A stretch of 64,000 nucleotides of DNA from Bacteroidota bacterium (GTDB taxonomy: Bacteria; Bacteroidota; Bacteroidia; 2-12-FULL-35-15): the NCBI GenBank assembly GCA_016722565.1, contig JADKIU010000002.1, positions 496,001-560,000 of the forward strand, read 5' to 3'. A program made the translations under genes and the position numbers. Of the stretch, positions 45,972 to 56,005 are shown piece by piece. The notes beneath the pieces are model-generated. The model saw only the letters and a program-made list of their open reading frames with translations, made no database searches and was not told the DNA's origin. Each line of letters opens with the position of its first letter. The stretch's first letter is position 1.

Positions 45972-47507
45972 TTATTCTTCCACCGTTGCCGCAAGAAAAC
46001 GTTTGCTCAAGCTCAAACCTAATTTTCGTTTGTATTCATCTTTTAACCATTTTACATAGTTATCGGTGCTGGCACAAATGCAATACGAATATTTTTTAAC
46101 ACGCCCTTCAATATCCTGTTCTAACAATTTTACCAAGTCCATGGCTTCTGAAAAATCGGAACTGTTTTCAAAACAAATCCGCGAATGATGCTCAATGGCT
46201 CTATCCACAGCAGTCATTGGTCGCAATCCTTCTTTCGATACCAATGCATATTCCTCCTTCATATTAAAATCAATATTCTCGGATTTGCTGAATTTGGCTC
46301 TGAGCTCAGCAGGCATCTTATAGGTAAAATTGCGCTCAATGTCGCGGTCATTCCACAAACTCTCCAAATAAAAATCAGGAGAACGGAAGATGTCGTGCCA
46401 GTTGACATACGAATCCCACAAGCCGAAACGAGCGGCATTGTTTCCTAAATCAATCACCGTAAAGGTGGATTTATTCGGTAAGATACGCGAACCTCTGCCA
46501 ATCATTTGATGATACAGGGTTAAAGATTTGGTCGCTCTGTTGATGATAATGGATTCAACCGTTGGCTCATCGAATCCGGTCGTTAAAATTCCTACGGATG
46601 TTAAAATCGCATCCGGTTTGTTTTTAAACCAAGTAAGAATATCTCTTCGTTCTTGCTCGGAGTTGGTATTGTCTAAATGACGAATATCGTATCCAGCGTT
46701 GGTAAACAAAGAATGTACATGGATGGATGTATTGATTCCGTTGTTAAAAATGAGCGTCTTTTTACCTTTCGATTGTTCTTCATAAGCAGCCACCAACTTC
46801 TCCTGCATCAAATAATTGGTATACAAGCGATCGGATGAGCTCACGGTATAATCACCATCAATTCCTACTTTCAAAGAACCTAAGTTCACATCATAACTAT
46901 GGGTGGTTGCTTTCGATAAAAAACCTTTTTCAATAAGTGCAGCAATGGAATGACCAACAATGAGTTCATCATAGGTTTCTTTCATTGGCAATTTAATATT
47001 GGAACTTAAAGGTGTAGCTGTTACACCAAGAATGACACTCTTTTCTAAAAACTTGAATAATTTCTTAAAGGAGTTGTAATGCGCTTCATCAATAATCACC
47101 AGTCCAACTTTTTCTACTTCTAGTTTTTCGTCCTGTAAGCGGTTGTTGAGTGTTTCCACCATGGCTACAAAGCACATAAAATCTTCCTGGTCTGGGAGTG
47201 TTTTTACTTTGCTGTCGATGATTTTATTTCGAACACCGAACTCGTTAAGCATGTTGGACGTTTGGGCGCACAATTCGATGCGATGTGTAAGGATCAACAC
47301 TTTTTTGCCGGTTTCGCTGATGTAGCGCTTAGCGATTTCAGAGAAAATAACGGTTTTACCACCACCGGTGGGAAGTTGAAAAAGGAGGTTATACTTCTCG
47401 GTATGGTTGTTTATTTTTTTGAATATATCATCAATTGCCTCTTGCTGGTAGTCGTACAGCTCCTTCCCTATTTTTTTTTCTTCAATATCAGCAGACTCTA
47501 ATGGCAT
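45972..47507 (-). CDS. SF2 DEAD/DEAH-box helicase (SSL2/RadD-like)
   Basis: This 511-residue protein (ATG 47507; a longer TTG start exists) has all SF2 motifs: YDYQQEAID (Q/I region), Walker A QLPTGGGKT, VIIDEAHYNSFK (DEAH), GVTATPL, TLIFNNGINTS, TTGFDEPTVESIIINRATKSLTLYHQMIGRGSR (motifs V and VI). It resembles the SSL2/RadD group of repair-linked helicases. The C-terminal 130 residues are unassigned. No methylase, nuclease or other partner lies adjacent, so there is no reason to call it part of a restriction or defence system. It is flanked by terminators. Confidence 0.88.
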   Translation of the reverse strand: MPLESADIEEKKIGKELYDYQQEAIDDIFKKINNHTEKYNLLFQLPTGGGKTVIFSEIAKRYISETGKKVLILTHRIELCAQTSNMLNEFGVRNKIIDSKVKTLPDQEDFMCFVAMVETLNNRLQDEKLEVEKVGLVIIDEAHYNSFKKLFKFLEKSVILGVTATPLSSNIKLPMKETYDELIVGHSIAALIEKGFLSKATTHSYDVNLGSLKVGIDGDYTVSSSDRLYTNYLMQEKLVAAYEEQSKGKKTLIFNNGINTSIHVHSLFTNAGYDIRHLDNTNSEQERRDILTWFKNKPDAILTSVGILTTGFDEPTVESIIINRATKSLTLYHQMIGRGSRILPNKSTFTVIDLGNNAARFGLWDSYVNWHDIFRSPDFYLESLWNDRDIERNFTYKMPAELRAKFSKSENIDFNMKEEYALVSKEGLRPMTAVDRAIEHHSRICFENSSDFSEAMDLVKLLEQDIEGRVKKYSYCICASTDNYVKWLKDEYKRKLGLSLSKRFLAATVEE

Positions 47508-47627
47508 AATTTTCTCGATTTCGAAATCTTGCAAAAGTAGTCAATTGTAAGGTTGTATGGAAATAAAAATGGTCAAATAGCAAAAATTAAAAGCATTCCT
47601 ATCTGATGACATACTTCAAAAAGAAAA

Positions 47628-47655
47628 ATCCCTTGTAGTATTCATCTACAAGGGA
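47628..47655 (-). terminator. Terminator after the BNR-type T9SS gene
   Basis: ATCCCTTGTAG/CTACAAGGGAT hairpin beyond the stop at 47679, with T residues on the minus strand. Confidence 0.8.
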
Positions 47656-47678
47656 TCTTTCAAAAGACAAAAACAAGC

Positions 47679-50600
47679 TTATTCGATAATTATTTTTTTA
47701 ATCACCACTTTATCTTCGATTACAATATGAACAAGGTATAAACCTTTATTATAACCTGTCAAATTTAAACTAGTTTGTATACCTTCTTGGCGAAGCACTT
47801 TTACTTCTTTTCCCATGGCATCATACACTTTTATTACAGCATTGGATTCGCTTTCCAATTCGATTGTAAAAAGTCCACTTCCCGGATTAGGGAAAATTTT
47901 AGCGTCAAGCGTTTCATTTTTAAGAGAAGATGTATGATTACTCATCAAATCGTCTTCTTGATTTTCTTCTTCTCTTAATCCCGGACTATTTCCATAGTAG
48001 CTGCAAGGATGGATAAAAGCTTGGAAATAACTTGGATTTACCGATGCCGCACTAAAACCGGGGTTCAAATCGACATATGTTCCACCTCGATAAGTAACCG
48101 TAGCTGAAGAACCGATAACAACGGTTGAGGTGATTTCATTCACCGCTTCCTGAAAAATACTGGAGTTTTGGACACCGGTTAAATTCAAGTTCAGATTTCC
48201 CGGACAATATAAATCATGTTCCCAAACACCGCGGCCGGCAGTAGAAACTCTTAATTTATTTACCACATAATTTATTTCCATACTGTTTAAAGGAATGTGT
48301 GGCAAATTGCTCCCAAGTTTTATCCATTGTGATGTATTGCTGGATGGAGGATTTACAAAATCAAGCATTGAGTTATTTGAATAATAAACGCCTAAATCGT
48401 TGGAGACATAAATTCCACCATTACTTCCTTTTTCGGTAATTAAATTGATGACACCAATTGGCAAACCACCTGCGTTTACGTTACCTGCAATGTTTTGAAA
48501 AACCGGGAATCCGGGAATGGTATAATCCACTCGGTATAATTCCGGTGCAATCCAAAAAGCAACATTATAACCGATGTAAACAATATTCGGATTTGATACG
48601 TCTACAGCAAAATAACTAAAGCTGTTCTTTCCTGGAGGCAATGGCATTTCCACCCAGCTGTTTTTAACCGTTGTGCTATTCGGATTCAAAACATTGTTGT
48701 TGCGATACAACTTTCCATACCAAGGTGCACCGTTAATACCAATACTTGAATACATTGTATTGCCATCTATTGTTGGATAGATGCCCGCGAATATCCAATG
48801 ATTTCTAACCACATTATCCAGCCAAGGATTTACAACCAAATTGATGTTTGCAAAATCAGAAATCTGTTCAGGTGTTCCTAAGCCTCTGTTATCAGCTCTG
48901 AATATTTCTTCATAGGTATACATTCCAGAGACTACTTTTGAAGCAGCATAGGTAATTTCAGGGTATACTTGATTTTGAAAAATGAATGGAGCAAATGCAT
49001 TATTTGCGGCAAAGCTGGTTGGCGTATAACCGCTCGATCCACCATTTGAGGATAGCTGATGAGGCGCCATTTGAGCTGCAGCCCAAGCAAAACTCGGATT
49101 TGAATAATCAATTAATGGAGGCATACCATCACCACCATAAACGGTTTCCCAAGCCAATGAAGGAGTGCTCGAATAGCTTCCACTACTCAAAACTGTTCCA
49201 TCGTGGTCTAATCCAATCATCATTTTTTCAGGATTTGTCGCTGAATTTGAAGCTGAACCATTTCCTAATGCTAACCCGTTGCTTCGAGTAACCATTGTTA
49301 AACAATTATCATTTGAATAACTTACTCCACCGTGAGTTCCCAAATAAACTTCGGAAGCACACATTGTGCAGGAAGCAGGTGGTGTAATTATTTTATCGAC
49401 ATCCACATGGTATTTAAAATTGGTAGGATTATAATAATGATAGGTAAACGTAACACCACCATCGGTAGATCGTTTAAAATTAATTCCTGCACTCAAATAG
49501 ATAATGTTGGGATTAAAATTGGAAACACAAAAACCGATTCCTCCTGTTTGACCTGTATTGGTGCTGATGGAAGATGACCAAGCAAAAGAAGGAAAATCAA
49601 AAGAAAACAATTGGTGATTGTAATAATTTGTTGTTTTATGAAGCATATAAAGTGTATTCGGAGCTGCATCCGAAACTTCAATCGCTAATAAATCTGTTGG
49701 ATCGCCTACCGCAGGTGGTGTTGGTAAAACTGTCCACGATGCTCCATTATCTGTTGTATACTCAATGGTCCAAACATTTGACACTTTCTTAGAAATAATA
49801 AGTGTTCCGGTATTATCGGTTTTGAATTCCATATCTTCTACCCAACCGGAGTTGATGAGTGTCCATGTAATCAAAGAGATATTTGAATTATCCACGTTGT
49901 CACCTCTAAACAATCCATCACGTGTTGAAACATATGCAATGGATGGATTGGTCGGATCAATAAGCAATTTCGTAACAATGGCAAACTGATTTGAAGGAGG
50001 AAAACTACTTGTTTGTCCGATTGTTTGCCATGTTGCACCGGCATCTGTTGTTCTAAGAATTCCACCCATTGTTCCCAAACTATTGGAATAATAGGATCCG
50101 CCAACATTGGAAGCTGCATACCAGGTTGTTTGGTTGTTCGGTGCAAATGCTGCATAACTGCAACCCGATCTGTTCCAATTATCAGAACCTGCGTTTACCC
50201 AGCTGACACCTTTGTTATTGGTATAAAACAAACCGCCTGCTAAAGACCAACCTAAAATTTTGTCCGCATTTTGTCTGTTGAATACCATGTCATGAATAAT
50301 TCCAACGCCCAGTTCTCCACCACCTAGGTAATAGATTCCATGGTTGGGTTCATTGAAGGGGCCTAATTCTTTCCATGGATCAATGTTTCCGAAAGTACGC
50401 CCTGCGCCACCATCAGACATTCTTGCATAGTAGTCGTCAATTGCATTTGCATAATCGGCATAGGATCCATTTGGCGAAATACGAGGTTCCCAAAATTTTA
50501 ACCATCGTTGGTATTCGTGGTATTCGCTCCCTTCCCCTTCTAATGCTTCCGGACCTTCCAGAAGTACTTTTTCTCTGAAATACGCTTCTTTCTCCTCTTT

Positions 50601-50696
50601 GAGTTGATAAAAAGGTTTCGAGACATCGGTTTCCTGTGCAGAAATTTTAGAAACTAAAATTAAAAGCAGGAAATAGTATAAGATTATTTTTTTCAT
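47679..50696 (-). CDS. T9SS-secreted BNR/VPS10-like beta-propeller protein
   Basis: This 1005-residue protein has a signal peptide (MKKIILYYFLLLILVSKISAQ), an N-terminal helix region (REKVLLEGPEALEGEGSEYHEYQRWLKFWEPRISPNG), then many BNR/WD40-YVTN-like repeats with the repeat signature NNKGVSWVNAGS, RTTDAGATWQTIG, TTDNGASWTVLP, STDGGVTFTY. The C-terminal 75 residues (AKIFPNPGSGLFTIELESESNAVIKVYDAMGKEV... GLYLVHIVIEDKVVIKKIIIE) are a T9SS sorting domain. BNR repeats occur in sialidases and sortilin-like proteins, but no sialidase catalytic residues can be assigned here. It shares layout with the protein at 58236, and its partner upstream is the GIGT-repeat gene, with a 36-base gap. Confidence 0.87.
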   Translation of the reverse strand: MKKIILYYFLLLILVSKISAQETDVSKPFYQLKEEKEAYFREKVLLEGPEALEGEGSEYHEYQRWLKFWEPRISPNGSYADYANAIDDYYARMSDGGAGRTFGNIDPWKELGPFNEPNHGIYYLGGGELGVGIIHDMVFNRQNADKILGWSLAGGLFYTNNKGVSWVNAGSDNWNRSGCSYAAFAPNNQTTWYAASNVGGSYYSNSLGTMGGILRTTDAGATWQTIGQTSSFPPSNQFAIVTKLLIDPTNPSIAYVSTRDGLFRGDNVDNSNISLITWTLINSGWVEDMEFKTDNTGTLIISKKVSNVWTIEYTTDNGASWTVLPTPPAVGDPTDLLAIEVSDAAPNTLYMLHKTTNYYNHQLFSFDFPSFAWSSSISTNTGQTGGIGFCVSNFNPNIIYLSAGINFKRSTDGGVTFTYHYYNPTNFKYHVDVDKIITPPASCTMCASEVYLGTHGGVSYSNDNCLTMVTRSNGLALGNGSASNSATNPEKMMIGLDHDGTVLSSGSYSSTPSLAWETVYGGDGMPPLIDYSNPSFAWAAAQMAPHQLSSNGGSSGYTPTSFAANNAFAPFIFQNQVYPEITYAASKVVSGMYTYEEIFRADNRGLGTPEQISDFANINLVVNPWLDNVVRNHWIFAGIYPTIDGNTMYSSIGINGAPWYGKLYRNNNVLNPNSTTVKNSWVEMPLPPGKNSFSYFAVDVSNPNIVYIGYNVAFWIAPELYRVDYTIPGFPVFQNIAGNVNAGGLPIGVINLITEKGSNGGIYVSNDLGVYYSNNSMLDFVNPPSSNTSQWIKLGSNLPHIPLNSMEINYVVNKLRVSTAGRGVWEHDLYCPGNLNLNLTGVQNSSIFQEAVNEITSTVVIGSSATVTYRGGTYVDLNPGFSAASVNPSYFQAFIHPCSYYGNSPGLREEENQEDDLMSNHTSSLKNETLDAKIFPNPGSGLFTIELESESNAVIKVYDAMGKEVKVLRQEGIQTSLNLTGYNKGLYLVHIVIEDKVVIKKIIIE

Positions 50697-50732
50697 TACA
50701 ATAGTTTTAAGAATGAATAGTTACAATGAAAA

Positions 50733-51998
50733 TTATTTTTGTTCTTGTTTGCTCTTAAGCAATTCAATTTCTTTGTTCAATGCAATGATGTATAAAGTCA
50801 ATTCTTCCACTTTACCCAATAATTTTGCATCCATTGCTCCTAAATCGATTCCATCTTTAACAACCTCTTCTGCAGAAGGAATATTTGGTAAATGTTTGTT
50901 TGTTTTTAAAAATGCTTCAACTTCTGATAATTTCGCTAATTGATAGTCATCAGCAAAAACATAATCGGACCAGTTCGCAGTATTTTTTATAGCCACTCGT
51001 ACTTTCTCTGTTAGAATTCCAGTTTCAACAAATAATTTATAGTTTGCATTCGGAATCGTAACTACTCCCGGGTCACCAATCAACATATTCCCATTTACAG
51101 TAAGTTTTGCAGTTGTGTTGTCAGTTCCAATACCTACATTTCCATTATTTCCAAGAAATAAAAAGTTATTCCCACCAACGCCAGTTGCACCAGCTGGACG
51201 CCAGAAATTCATACCTTCTTTTCCGGGAGTTGCAACCGTGTATTCTAAGGCCCATTCACCATTCGGAGCGCTAACAGAAGTTCCACCAAAAATCAATTGT
51301 GGTCCACCATAACCAGCAACCGTACCGGTTAATCGCAATGCTCCATCGTGCACATTTAAAAGCGCAGACGGAGTAATTGTTCCAATCCCGATTTTTCCGG
51401 TAGCGCCTTGAATAAAGAATCGGTCTGCAGCAGCAGTATAATCATAGATACTAAAATTTCCAGCTCCTTGACCATTTCCACTACCTGTAGAAAAAAGAGC
51501 CCAATTGCGCGCACCTGCACTTGTATTAAACAACCCCAACGCTGAAGCAGTTGTCCCTGTTTGAATAATTCTGATTCCATCATTCATTGTAGATGCTTGA
51601 ACCGTCAATGCAGTTACTGGAGATGTTGTACCAATACCCACCTTTGAATTTGATTTGATAACCATTCCAAATGATGTTGGCGTTGGCATAAACAAAATAT
51701 CAGAATTTACGCTCGTATTCTGAAAAATGGAAGAACCGGAGCCAACTGTGATTCCGGCAGCAGGATTACTCGTAAAAAAAAGTTTCAATCCGTTAATTTG
51801 TCCGGAAGTACGCTGAACAAAAAACGGCAATGCTCCTGAATTAGCAATATTTAGAGCTGCAGTGGGTGTTGTTGTTCCGATTCCAACATTTCCGGTTCGG
51901 TACGTATCCCCTGTTTGTACAGCACTTCCACCCCATGTTTGAGCTGACGCAGTATACGTCATCATGGAAAATAAGATAATTTTAATTGAATTTTTCAT
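50733..51998 (-). CDS. Surface protein with GIGT repeats and C-terminal coiled-coil chaperone-like tail
   Basis: This 421-residue exported protein has a signal peptide (MKNSIKIILFSMMTYTASAQ) and repeated NVGIGTTTPTAALNI-type units (NVGIGTTTP, KVGIGTTSP, KIGIGTITP, NVGIGTDNT), a pattern typical of tail-fibre-like surface proteins of Bacteroidota. The C-terminus (VFADDYQLAKLSEVEAFLKTNKHLPNIPSAEEVVKDGIDLGAMDAKLLGKVEELTLYIIALNKEI) is a conserved trimerising tail with a coiled coil. No T9SS sorting domain is seen. It is the first gene of a two-gene leftward operon with the BNR protein and is divergent from the histidine kinase gene. Confidence 0.82.
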   Translation of the reverse strand: MKNSIKIILFSMMTYTASAQTWGGSAVQTGDTYRTGNVGIGTTTPTAALNIANSGALPFFVQRTSGQINGLKLFFTSNPAAGITVGSGSSIFQNTSVNSDILFMPTPTSFGMVIKSNSKVGIGTTSPVTALTVQASTMNDGIRIIQTGTTASALGLFNTSAGARNWALFSTGSGNGQGAGNFSIYDYTAAADRFFIQGATGKIGIGTITPSALLNVHDGALRLTGTVAGYGGPQLIFGGTSVSAPNGEWALEYTVATPGKEGMNFWRPAGATGVGGNNFLFLGNNGNVGIGTDNTTAKLTVNGNMLIGDPGVVTIPNANYKLFVETGILTEKVRVAIKNTANWSDYVFADDYQLAKLSEVEAFLKTNKHLPNIPSAEEVVKDGIDLGAMDAKLLGKVEELTLYIIALNKEIELLKSKQEQK

Positions 51999-52056
51999 CT
52001 GTTTTAGGTTTTAAGTTTCTTATGCAAAAAAAGAAGTTTCGCTTCGCTTGGGTATT

Positions 52057-52122
52057 ACCACCGGATAGCTTTTTGACACTCAGCACTTATTTAAATACCG
52101 TTGGATAAGTTTTTTGCACAAC
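52057..52122. promoter_or_regulatory. Direct-repeat pair in the gap between the GIGT gene and the kinase gene
   Basis: Two similar segments with GGATA followed by a T run and CAC lie exactly 40 bases apart (GGATA at 52063-52067 and 52103-52107). An AT-rich inverted repeat GGTATT/AATACC is also present. LytTR regulators bind direct repeats, so these may be sites for the response regulator encoded downstream; this is inference. Confidence 0.35.
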
Positions 52123-52157
52123 TATTTTTTTTCGGTTCACAAGTGACTTTAAAAAAC

Positions 52158-52165
52158 TAATTTTG
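52158..52165 (+). promoter_or_regulatory. -7 element of the histidine kinase gene
   Basis: TAATTTTG is an exact TAnnTTTG. It ends only 11 bases before the ATG, so the transcript would have a leader of perhaps 5 bases. No -33 TTTG is at standard spacing. Confidence 0.5.
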
Positions 52166-52176
52166 CCGATCTACAG

Positions 52177-55097
52177 ATGCGCCATTTCATTTCCATAAAA
52201 ATTCTAATCCTTTTTGCTTTAAACTACCTACCTAGCATTATTAAAGGACAAGGATTAAACTTCGAACATTTAAGTACCATCGATGGATTGCCGGCAACGG
52301 AATGTTACAAAGTAATTCAGGACAAAAAAGGATATATATGGGTGTTTACTGAATATGGAATTGTAAAACACAATGGTGAACGGTTTATTCCTGTCTGCAC
52401 CAACATCTTATTAAAAGATCAAAATGCCTATGCAGTTTTTCAAACAGAGGAAGGTGAACTTTATTTTTCAAACTCATTTAATAAGGTATTTAAAATCAGA
52501 AACGACTCAGCTTTTGTGATTCAAGCAATTGCAGACTTCACCATCGATTTTACAGAATCGGAAGACATTGTTTTTCAGTTAATACTTGATGAAAAGAAGA
52601 ACATTTACTTTTCCTGTTATAAAGGCTCTTTCTGTTGGGATGCAACAACCAATAAAATAAACACTGTCTCCTACCCTAGCGAAAATAGCGCAGATACCTT
52701 ATTCTATAAACCAATAAGTGACCAGTTCTTTTCTTTCCGTTCTGAATACTTTAGCAAAATTGAATCGTTTGTAAGCATACAAGAAGGAAAAACCGCAATT
52801 AATTTTAAAATATTTCCTAGAAATTATTATGAAATACGTACCGTAGAAAAAATCGATGATGCCTACTTTTTAGCAACTTCTGATCTAATTTATAAAACAT
52901 CCAAATCAGGAACTTCTTTCACACAAAAGCTGGATGGAATAATTGATTTTAAAGTTGATCGAAATAAGCAACTGTGGATTTCGACCAAAAACGGACTCGT
53001 TTTACTTGATAAAAACTTAACGATTATTGCAAGGTACTTGCAAGGTAAAATCATTACAAACACTTGTTTTGACGACAAAGGAGGGGTTTGGGCAACCACC
53101 ATTGGGGAAGGAGTTTATTACTGCCGAAACAAGGATGAGGTGGTATATTCGAATAATGATTTAAAACAAAATGAAGTTTATTTTATAAAAAAAGAAGGCT
53201 CTAAATTGTTTTTGTCAACAATTGACGGAAACTGCTACAACCTCAGCGCAGGAAAAACACAGATATTGAACTGATACAACATTTTGACAACAAACTCTTT
53301 TGTGGTGATTTTTCAGAATACCGCGATGGATATATTTTTAGCACCAAAAACGGTATTTTTTTAAAATCTAAAAATGCACCTGCCATAGAACTTGAAGGCC
53401 CTTTGGGACTAAAAGGAACGTATTCGAATTTTGTACAAACAATCAATGATCACGAATTTTTAATATTTGGTGGCACCTCGGTTCATCATTTTAAAAACGA
53501 TTCATTTTATAATTCCTATCAGCTGAAAAACAAATTATATTGTGTAGCGTATTATGACGAAGACAATTTCATTATTGGAACAAAAAACGGAATCTACCTC
53601 TACAATCATAAAAAAAATACGGCCACCCCTTTCAGCGATTTTTTTTCAAACAAGTTCATAATGAAATTAATCTTTGATCACTCCGGCAATTTATGGGTGG
53701 CTACAAGAGGAGATGGCTTGTTTATACTTACCAAAGACAAACAACTTATAAAATATACCGACTTACCATTTTTTGTGGTGAAGGACATTGATTTCTTTAA
53801 CGATAGCGGAGTGATTCTCTCCACAAACTTGGGAATTTATGTCAATAATTACTCCGGTACCACTCTTCAAAAGGAGTGGATCAACATTTTTGATAGCGAA
53901 GTAAATGCATTGGAGTTGGTTGATAATAAATTATGGATTGCCTCCAGAAAAGGATTGTATTCTATGGATTTTCTGCTCATCAGCAAAAATGATTTCTACC
54001 CGATTCTTTTAAACTCTGTCTACTCCGGCACCCAACGAGTATTGACTAATTCTTCCGAATTAAAGTACAATCAAAATGACTTACGGTTTAATTTTGATTT
54101 TCTGAACTATCAATCAAAGATTAAAAATTTCTACTTCAAATTGGAAGGCCCTACTCAATTATCAGGAACAATTACCGGAACGGTGTTACAAATACAAAAT
54201 CTGGAACCCGGTCAATACAAACTTGCCATTTTTCCCTACCATGGCCCGGCTTACAGCAAAAACCATTATTTATCGCAAACATTTACTATCAAACCTGCAT
54301 TCTGGCAAACGGTATGGTTCAAACTCTTCCTGTTCTTGCTCATTATCTTAATTTCAGGATTTACAGTTAGTTTGTATTATGGTATTAAACGGAAGCGGGA
54401 TAAAAAACACAATGAAATGCAAAAACTTCTTGCTGAATACAAACTAACCACTCTTAAGGCACAAATTAACCCCCACTTTATATCCAATTCATTAGCTGCC
54501 ATTCAACTCCTGATTGATTCAGGAAAAATAGATCAAGCCAATCAATACATTGCTAAATTCAGTTTGTTCATTCGTTATGTATTGAAGTATAGCGACAAAA
54601 GTGTTAGTAAGTTGAAGGACGAACTTAAAATTATTGAACTGAATGTGGAATTGGAACAACTTCGTTTTGTCAATAGTTTTAAGTTTTCAATGCAGATTGC
54701 AGAGAACATAGACGTTTCAGAAATTTATGTTCCCCCTCTCATTACTCAACCTTTTATTGAAAATGCCATTTGGCATGGGTTAATTCCTTTAAAGTCGGAA
54801 AAACGATTTCCTGAACTTATTCTAAAGGTTGAGAAGCACGGAGATATTCTTTGTTTATCAATCATCGATAATGGCGTTGGAAGAAAAAAAGCAGCAAATG
54901 TTCATTCGCTGTCGAACAGCGGAGTAAAAGAAAGTGTTGGCACCATTCTTATTCAAAACAGGATCGACAATTTAAATCAAATGTATGATACAACTACTGC
55001 TGAGGTAACCATTGTTGATTTGGTTGATTCTGAATCAAATTCAACAGGAACTTGCGTCAACATTTTTCTGCCAATTTCATTGCTCAGAAAATTTTAA
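52177..55097 (+). CDS. LytS-type sensor histidine kinase with propeller sensor, single-base frameshift
   Basis: The gene encodes a signal peptide, then a two-component-regulator propeller sensor region (repeats like IKGQGLNFEHLSTIDGLPATECYKVIQDKKGYIWVFTEYGIVKHNGERF, FKVDRNKQLWISTKNGLVLLD, FDHSGNLWVATRGDGLFIL), a Y_Y_Y-like domain near residues 615-690, one transmembrane helix at about 705-725, and a His kinase domain with the phosphorylated His in LKAQINPHFISNSLAAIQLL (about residue 766) and the N box PLITQPFIENAIWHGL. The frame breaks at the A5 run 53253-53257; with one more A, the sensor continues as NTDIELIQHFDNKLFCGDFSEY, giving about 973 residues. The response regulator follows at 55239. 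Confidence 0.88.
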
Positions 55098-55130
55098 TGT
55101 TTTTTTAAAATGAAAATTAAAAAAATTACA

Positions 55131-55138
55131 TACTTTAG
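55131..55138 (+). promoter_or_regulatory. Probable -7 element for the response regulator transcript
   Basis: TACTTTAG differs from TAnnTTTG by one base. It is located 4 bases before the first base of the predicted structured leader, so transcription would begin at or near the structure. Confidence 0.45.
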
Positions 55139-55142
55139 CACC

Positions 55143-55214
55143 CAGCTACTCCAGTGTTCAATTAATTGAATTTTTTATTCATAAAAAACATCAGCGTTTT
55201 TATGGGGGTAGCTG
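55143..55214 (+). ncRNA. Candidate three-way-junction RNA leader before the LytTR regulator
   Basis: Three complementary sets nest exactly. The closing stem pairs 55143-55152 with 55205-55214: ten pairs with one G-U. Inside are hairpin TTCAA/TTGAA at 55157-55161/55166-55170 with a 4-base loop, and hairpin CATAAAAA/TTTTTATG at 55180-55187/55197-55204 with a 9-base loop. Its last G (55204) abuts the closing stem, so the helices could stack coaxially. A competing pairing of GGGG (55204-55208) with CCCC (55223-55226) exists, which is the kind of switch seen in riboswitches. No known class is recognised. Hand-folded only. Confidence 0.45.
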
Positions 55215-55238
55215 AGTAAATTCCCCTCTCTTAATACA

Positions 55239-55985
55239 ATGAAAGCACTACTTATTGATGATGAGTATAGCAATCGATCATTGTTAGCTAACATGCTGGC
55301 AAAACATTGTCCGGATGTAGAAGTGATTGGTTATGCAGAAATGGCGGATAGTGCCTACGAAATGATTCTGGATTTAAAACCTGACTTAATATTTTTGGAT
55401 ATTAAAATGCCGGGGAAAAATGGATTTGACTTACTCCGCCAATTCACTGAAATTAATTTCTCTATCATCTTTGTTACAGGATTTGATGAATATGCCATCA
55501 AAGCATTTGAATTTAATGCGGTTGACTACCTTTTAAAACCTTTAGACCATAGCAAATTAATAACCGCTGTTCAAAAAGCAACTTCAAAATTATATTCCAC
55601 TCGGAACAATATCATTCATTTTGTTCATTCGATGGAAGAAAAAACAAACTATATAAAAAAGATTACCTTTCATCACAAAGACAAAGTGCAGATAATCGAC
55701 ATCAATGATATCATTAACATTTCTGCGATTCGGGGTTATTGTGAAATTCTTGATATCCATAATAATCGATATGTTTCAGCGAAACCACTTATCGATTACG
55801 AAGAGTTGCTGGAGCCTTACAAAAATTTTATCCGAGTAAATAAAAGTTATATTATCAACTCCAATCATCTCCGCTCCTATACCAAAGGTGCCGATTGTAT
55901 TATTTCTTTAAAAGGATGTGACCAAGAGATTGAAGTGAGTCGCAGAAAAAAAACAGAAATTTTGATGCAACTCAAAGAAAAATAA
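55239..55985 (+). CDS. LytTR-family response regulator
   Basis: This 248-residue regulator has a receiver domain (1-120) with the acidic pocket LLIDDE, phospho-acceptor Asp54 in FLDIKMPGKNG, and the Lys in YLLKPLDH. The C-terminal LytTR DNA-binding domain (about 145-248) has the KDKVQIIDINDIINISAIRGYCEILD and FIRVNKSYIINSNHL segments. It pairs with the LytS-type kinase ending 141 bases upstream. The gap holds a candidate structured leader. LytTR proteins usually bind direct repeats upstream of surface or quorum-related genes; targets here are unknown. Confidence 0.93.
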   Translation: MKALLIDDEYSNRSLLANMLAKHCPDVEVIGYAEMADSAYEMILDLKPDLIFLDIKMPGKNGFDLLRQFTEINFSIIFVTGFDEYAIKAFEFNAVDYLLKPLDHSKLITAVQKATSKLYSTRNNIIHFVHSMEEKTNYIKKITFHHKDKVQIIDINDIINISAIRGYCEILDIHNNRYVSAKPLIDYEELLEPYKNFIRVNKSYIINSNHLRSYTKGADCIISLKGCDQEIEVSRRKKTEILMQLKEK

Positions 55986-56005
55986 AACAGAAATTGATTT
56001 GCTTA

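Noticed and set aside
45972..47507. SF2 helicase as part of a restriction or defence system
   Set aside because: No nuclease, methylase or other defence partner is adjacent and flanking genes are core or surface genes; RadD/SSL2-like repair is simpler.
47679..50696. BNR propeller proteins as sialidases
   Set aside because: Repeat signatures alone do not define a sialidase; the arginine triad and Tyr/Glu pair could not be located.
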